Shown piece after piece: positions 25,481-27,825 of a stretch of 27,825 bases of DNA. The notes beneath the pieces are model-generated. The model worked only from the letters and a program-made list of their open reading frames with translations, was not told the DNA's origin and did no database searches. Source of the stretch: CAYYJS01 sp964472315 (lineage in GTDB: Bacteria > Verrucomicrobiota > Kiritimatiellia > UBA8416); the NCBI GenBank assembly GCA_964472315.1, contig CAYYJS010000045.1, forward strand, positions 1 through 27,825, read 5' to 3'. The position numbers and the translations under genes were made by a program. The stretch's first letter is position 1. Each line of letters opens with the position of its first letter.

Positions 25481-26494
25481 CTACGCCTTCGTCGTCCCGG
25501 TCTCCACGTTCAGGCTGGCGACCAGGATCGCCTTGATCGTGTGCATCCGGTTCTCCGCCTCGTCGAAAGCACGCGAGAACGGCGCCTCGAACACATCGTC
25601 GGTCACTTCCAAAGCGCCCAACTCACGGGTCATCTCGGTCTGATCGTCGTGGAACGCCGGCAGACAATGCAGGAAGATGACCTGTTCGCGAGCCAGGTTG
25701 CCGGTCGCCTCCATCAGGCGCATGTTCACCTGGTATGGCCGCAGCAGGGCCATCCGTTCGGCTTGCTTATCCTCCTCGCCCATGGACACCCAGACATCGG
25801 TGTAGACGACATTCGCGCCTTTGACGCCGGCATGGGGGTCGTGCGCAACCTCGATCGTGCTGCCGTTCATACTGCCGCGCGAGCGGCACCACGCGACCAG
25901 CTTGGGATCCGGCGAGAGCTCCGGCGGCGTGCAGTTGACGAAATTGATGCCGGCCTTGGCGCAGGCGACCATGAGCGAGTTGGCCACGTTGTTGCGTCCA
26001 TCACCCACATACGCCGCCTTGAGTCCGCGCAAACGGCCGAACACCTCCCGCATGGTCAACAGATCGGCAAGGGCCTGCGTGGGGTGCCAGTCGTCGGTAA
26101 GGCCGTTCCAGACGGGAACGCCGGCATACGTCGCGAGCGCTTCCACCGTCGCCTGCTTGTACCCCCGAAACATGATGCCGTCGAACATGCGTCCCAGCAC
26201 CCGTGCCGTATCGGCCACCGACTCCTTCTTGCCGAGGTGAATCTCGTGCGCGGCCAGGTACTGCGCGCTGCCGCCCTCGTCCGCCGCGGCCACCGCCACG
26301 GCGCACCGCGTGCGCGTAGACATCTTCTCGAAGATCAATGCGATGTTGCGCCGATAGAGTCGGTCGCCGCGCCGGCCGGACGCCTTCTCGGCCTTCAACA
26401 CACCGGCCAGTTCAACCAGATAGAACATCTCGCCGTCCGACAGATCGCTCAGTTTGAGCAGCGATCGCCCCTTCATTTGCGATGCGATATCCAT
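25481..26494 (-). CDS. argF: Ornithine carbamoyltransferase
   Basis: Makes citrulline from ornithine and carbamoyl phosphate in arginine synthesis, or runs in reverse in arginine breakdown. The 337 residues match the family. Motifs are STRTR (F-E-K-M-S-T-R-T-R-C-A-V), L-G-K-K-E-S, F-R-G-Y, H-P-T-Q-A-L-A-D, the ornithine-contact D-V-W-V-S-M-G and HCLP. The strong match in length and motifs to E. coli ArgI/ArgF and ArcB does not settle biosynthetic or catabolic use; no arcA or arcC is nearby. ATG 26494 was chosen because it aligns with the family N-terminus; upstream in-frame codons give no family match. Eight bases separate it from pyrB, whose substrate it shares. The 117 bases upstream hold no visible gene and no clear ARG box. 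Confidence 0.95.
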   Translation of the reverse strand: MDIASQMKGRSLLKLSDLSDGEMFYLVELAGVLKAEKASGRRGDRLYRRNIALIFEKMSTRTRCAVAVAAADEGGSAQYLAAHEIHLGKKESVADTARVLGRMFDGIMFRGYKQATVEALATYAGVPVWNGLTDDWHPTQALADLLTMREVFGRLRGLKAAYVGDGRNNVANSLMVACAKAGINFVNCTPPELSPDPKLVAWCRSRGSMNGSTIEVAHDPHAGVKGANVVYTDVWVSMGEEDKQAERMALLRPYQVNMRLMEATGNLAREQVIFLHCLPAFHDDQTEMTRELGALEVTDDVFEAPFSRAFDEAENRMHTIKAILVASLNVETGTTKA

Positions 26495-26611
26495 GTTTCC
26501 ACTTTCTTGCACGGGTTCATCCACACGCTTCAGCGCCCAATCCCACACCACCCGCCGATGCTGGCCGGTTACATTAGCAGATGCCCCCCAGGCGACGAGC
26601 ACCAACTTGTC

Positions 26612-27706
26612 TCAGTCCTTCGCGTACAACAGCGCCTGCGCATCTCGAATGATCGCACGCACCGGCAGCCCGTTCGGACAACGCGCCTCGCAGATGCCGC
26701 ACGAAACGCAGCGGTCCAGCCGCAGCCCGCCTTCCCATTGCTTGTTCTGGAATGCGGTGCGCGCCTCGGTCATGCCCAGGTATTTGACGGCGTTGTAGTA
26801 TGACAACGCCGCGCCCACCGTGATCCGCTCCGGACATGGCGAACAGTAGCCGCAAGCCGTGCATCGGGGCTCGTCACCGATCATCAGCGCCCGCACACGC
26901 GCCAGAATCTGGTCGGCATCCAGAGGGTACGAGGACATCGTCTCCTGGATCCGCGCCGCGTACCGGACCTCGTCCGGCGAACTGAACCCGATCAGCGGGT
27001 GCACGCCGTCCAGACGCATCAAATACCGTAGCGCCAACTCCTTCAGGTCTTCACGCGCCGCCAGAAAACCGCCGGCCAGAGGGTTCATCGCGATCACGGC
27101 GATACCGCGCTCACGACAGTACTCGACCACTTTGAGCCGGACCGTGTTGATGACGTTCAACGGGATGGTCACCGTTTCGAACAGCCCCGATTCGAGGAAT
27201 GCGATAATCGTATCGGCGTCGGCATGGGTCGTCAGTCCCAACCGATCCCAGTCGCTCCCGCGGGCCTTGACGCCATCCATCCAGCTCCCCGGTTCCATGG
27301 CGGCGGCGAACTGCTCCGGCGTGTGCGTCGTCCACATGTGGTAATAGTCGACCCTGGGCAAGCCCAGACGCCGCAGCGATTGCGTGAAGACCTGCGCGAG
27401 GTGCGCTTCACTGCGGACGCCAAACCCGGTCTGGCGGCGAAATTCCCCGAGGCCGGAACCACCGTCGCCAGGCGAACACTTCGTCGAAACCAGCACGCGC
27501 TCGCGATAGCCGGGGGCACGCACGGCTTCGCCCACCCAGGATTCGGAGTTCTCCGCCTCGCTCGCGAAGCAGTAGCAGGGCGACGTATCGATGTAGTTGA
27601 ACCCGGCATCGATCGCGGCCCGCAACGTGGCCACGCCGGACTGCCGGTCCTTCAGGCGCATCGCGCCGACAACAATCTTGCTCAATCCCATAGCACGCTT
27701 ATCCAT
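26612..27706 (-). CDS. Aldo/keto reductase with two [4Fe-4S] motifs
   Basis: A 364-residue oxidoreductase with an aldo/keto reductase barrel and a ferredoxin-like tail. The tetrad is Asp40, Tyr45 (T-S-P-C-Y), Lys76 (S-T-K-C-S-P) and His123 (Y-Y-H-M-W). Near residue 280 there is C-x2-C-x2-C-x3-C-P (CTACGYCSPCP), and near 330 a second C-x2-C-x2-C-x3-C-P (CVSCGICEARCP), so two clusters are likely. This fits COG1453-type enzymes, whose redox partner may be ferredoxin rather than, or as well as, NAD(P)H. The barrel N-terminus is compact (KRAMGLSKIVVGAMRL), which supports ATG 27706; ATG 27691 is also possible. Substrate unknown. Confidence 0.88.
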   Translation of the reverse strand: MDKRAMGLSKIVVGAMRLKDRQSGVATLRAAIDAGFNYIDTSPCYCFASEAENSESWVGEAVRAPGYRERVLVSTKCSPGDGGSGLGEFRRQTGFGVRSEAHLAQVFTQSLRRLGLPRVDYYHMWTTHTPEQFAAAMEPGSWMDGVKARGSDWDRLGLTTHADADTIIAFLESGLFETVTIPLNVINTVRLKVVEYCRERGIAVIAMNPLAGGFLAAREDLKELALRYLMRLDGVHPLIGFSSPDEVRYAARIQETMSSYPLDADQILARVRALMIGDEPRCTACGYCSPCPERITVGAALSYYNAVKYLGMTEARTAFQNKQWEGGLRLDRCVSCGICEARCPNGLPVRAIIRDAQALLYAKD

Positions 27707-27730
27707 GAAAAGAAGCTACCAATAACGGAC

Positions 27731-27744
27731 CCCTTTTACAAGGG
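27731..27744. other. Short perfect hairpin CCCTT-TTAC-AAGGG
   Basis: A 5-bp perfect stem with a 4-base loop lies 25 bases upstream of the last gene's ATG on its minus strand. It may be an operator or leader structure. The 80 bases after it hold no gene and are AT-richer. Confidence 0.25.
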
Positions 27745-27825
27745 CGCTTCCGGGTTTACGTGGGGATTTCTCATTGGATATGCCAACAATCTGTCATCGC
27801 AACCTGCGTCAGTCATTGGTGTTCG

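Noticed and set aside
26495..26611. Riboswitch or ARG box upstream of argF
   Set aside because: I found no palindromic ARG-box pair, no known aptamer core and no leader peptide in this gap.

Overview
The window is GC-rich, tightly packed bacterial chromosome. It holds 20 protein genes of ordinary size and one 29-codon gene. I see no tRNA, rRNA, insertion sequence, prophage gene or CRISPR array, and no stretch over 300 bases without a gene. The host is a diderm: it has an Mla-type MCE lipid transport operon and several signal-peptide lipoproteins. A folate C1 operon with formate-THF ligase and a Fe-S aldo/keto reductase fit an anaerobic or fermentative life. GH172 (DUF2961) next to a Gfo/Idh/MocA oxidoreductase, cytosolic EIIA domains fused to other proteins, and tandem GC-rich heptamers together suggest a PVC-superphylum bacterium (Kiritimatiellota, Lentisphaerota or Verrucomicrobiota). 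That placement is inference; no rRNA or marker gene settles it.

Layout. (1) 1-5470, plus strand: hisG, a tiny bS22/mS38-like basic protein, a TPR lipoprotein, a GT4 glycosyltransferase, tsaE and a cluster-less aldo/keto reductase. TPR/GT4 and GT4/tsaE overlap by 1-4 bases. (2) 5486-13034, minus strand, read right to left: a PocR-AraC regulator, a GH172-family lipoprotein, a Gfo/Idh/MocA oxidoreductase, a sensor kinase with a periplasmic solute-binding domain, and a LuxR-type response regulator. The last three overlap by 4 bases each. (3) 13149-16641, plus strand, divergent from the PocR regulator: metF, fhs and folD, which together carry formate to methyl-THF. (4) 16754-20213, plus strand: a DNA-binding HTH-EIIA fusion, then a CPA2 cation/proton antiporter with two C-terminal EIIA domains. 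(5) 20330-26494, minus strand: argF, pyrB, a WP-repeat lipoprotein, mlaE, mlaF and mlaD, nearly all overlapping. (6) 26612-27706, minus strand: an aldo/keto reductase with two [4Fe-4S] motifs.

How the genes may work together. Region 3 is the full folate methyl branch in one transcription unit, facing a Cys-rich PocR sensor that may respond to a small C1 or alcohol compound. Region 2 looks like a glycan module: an envelope glycosidase, a sugar-type oxidoreductase and a translationally coupled two-component system. Region 4 looks like phosphorylation-controlled ion homeostasis with three EIIA domains and no sugar permease. Region 5 ties two carbamoyltransferases to an envelope lipid transport operon whose fourth member is an unrecognised lipoprotein built from about 19 W-P-aromatic repeats. 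The best candidates for something undescribed are the WP-repeat lipoprotein in the Mla operon, the PocR/C1 pair, the EIIA-antiporter pair and the miniature ribosomal-type gene after hisG.
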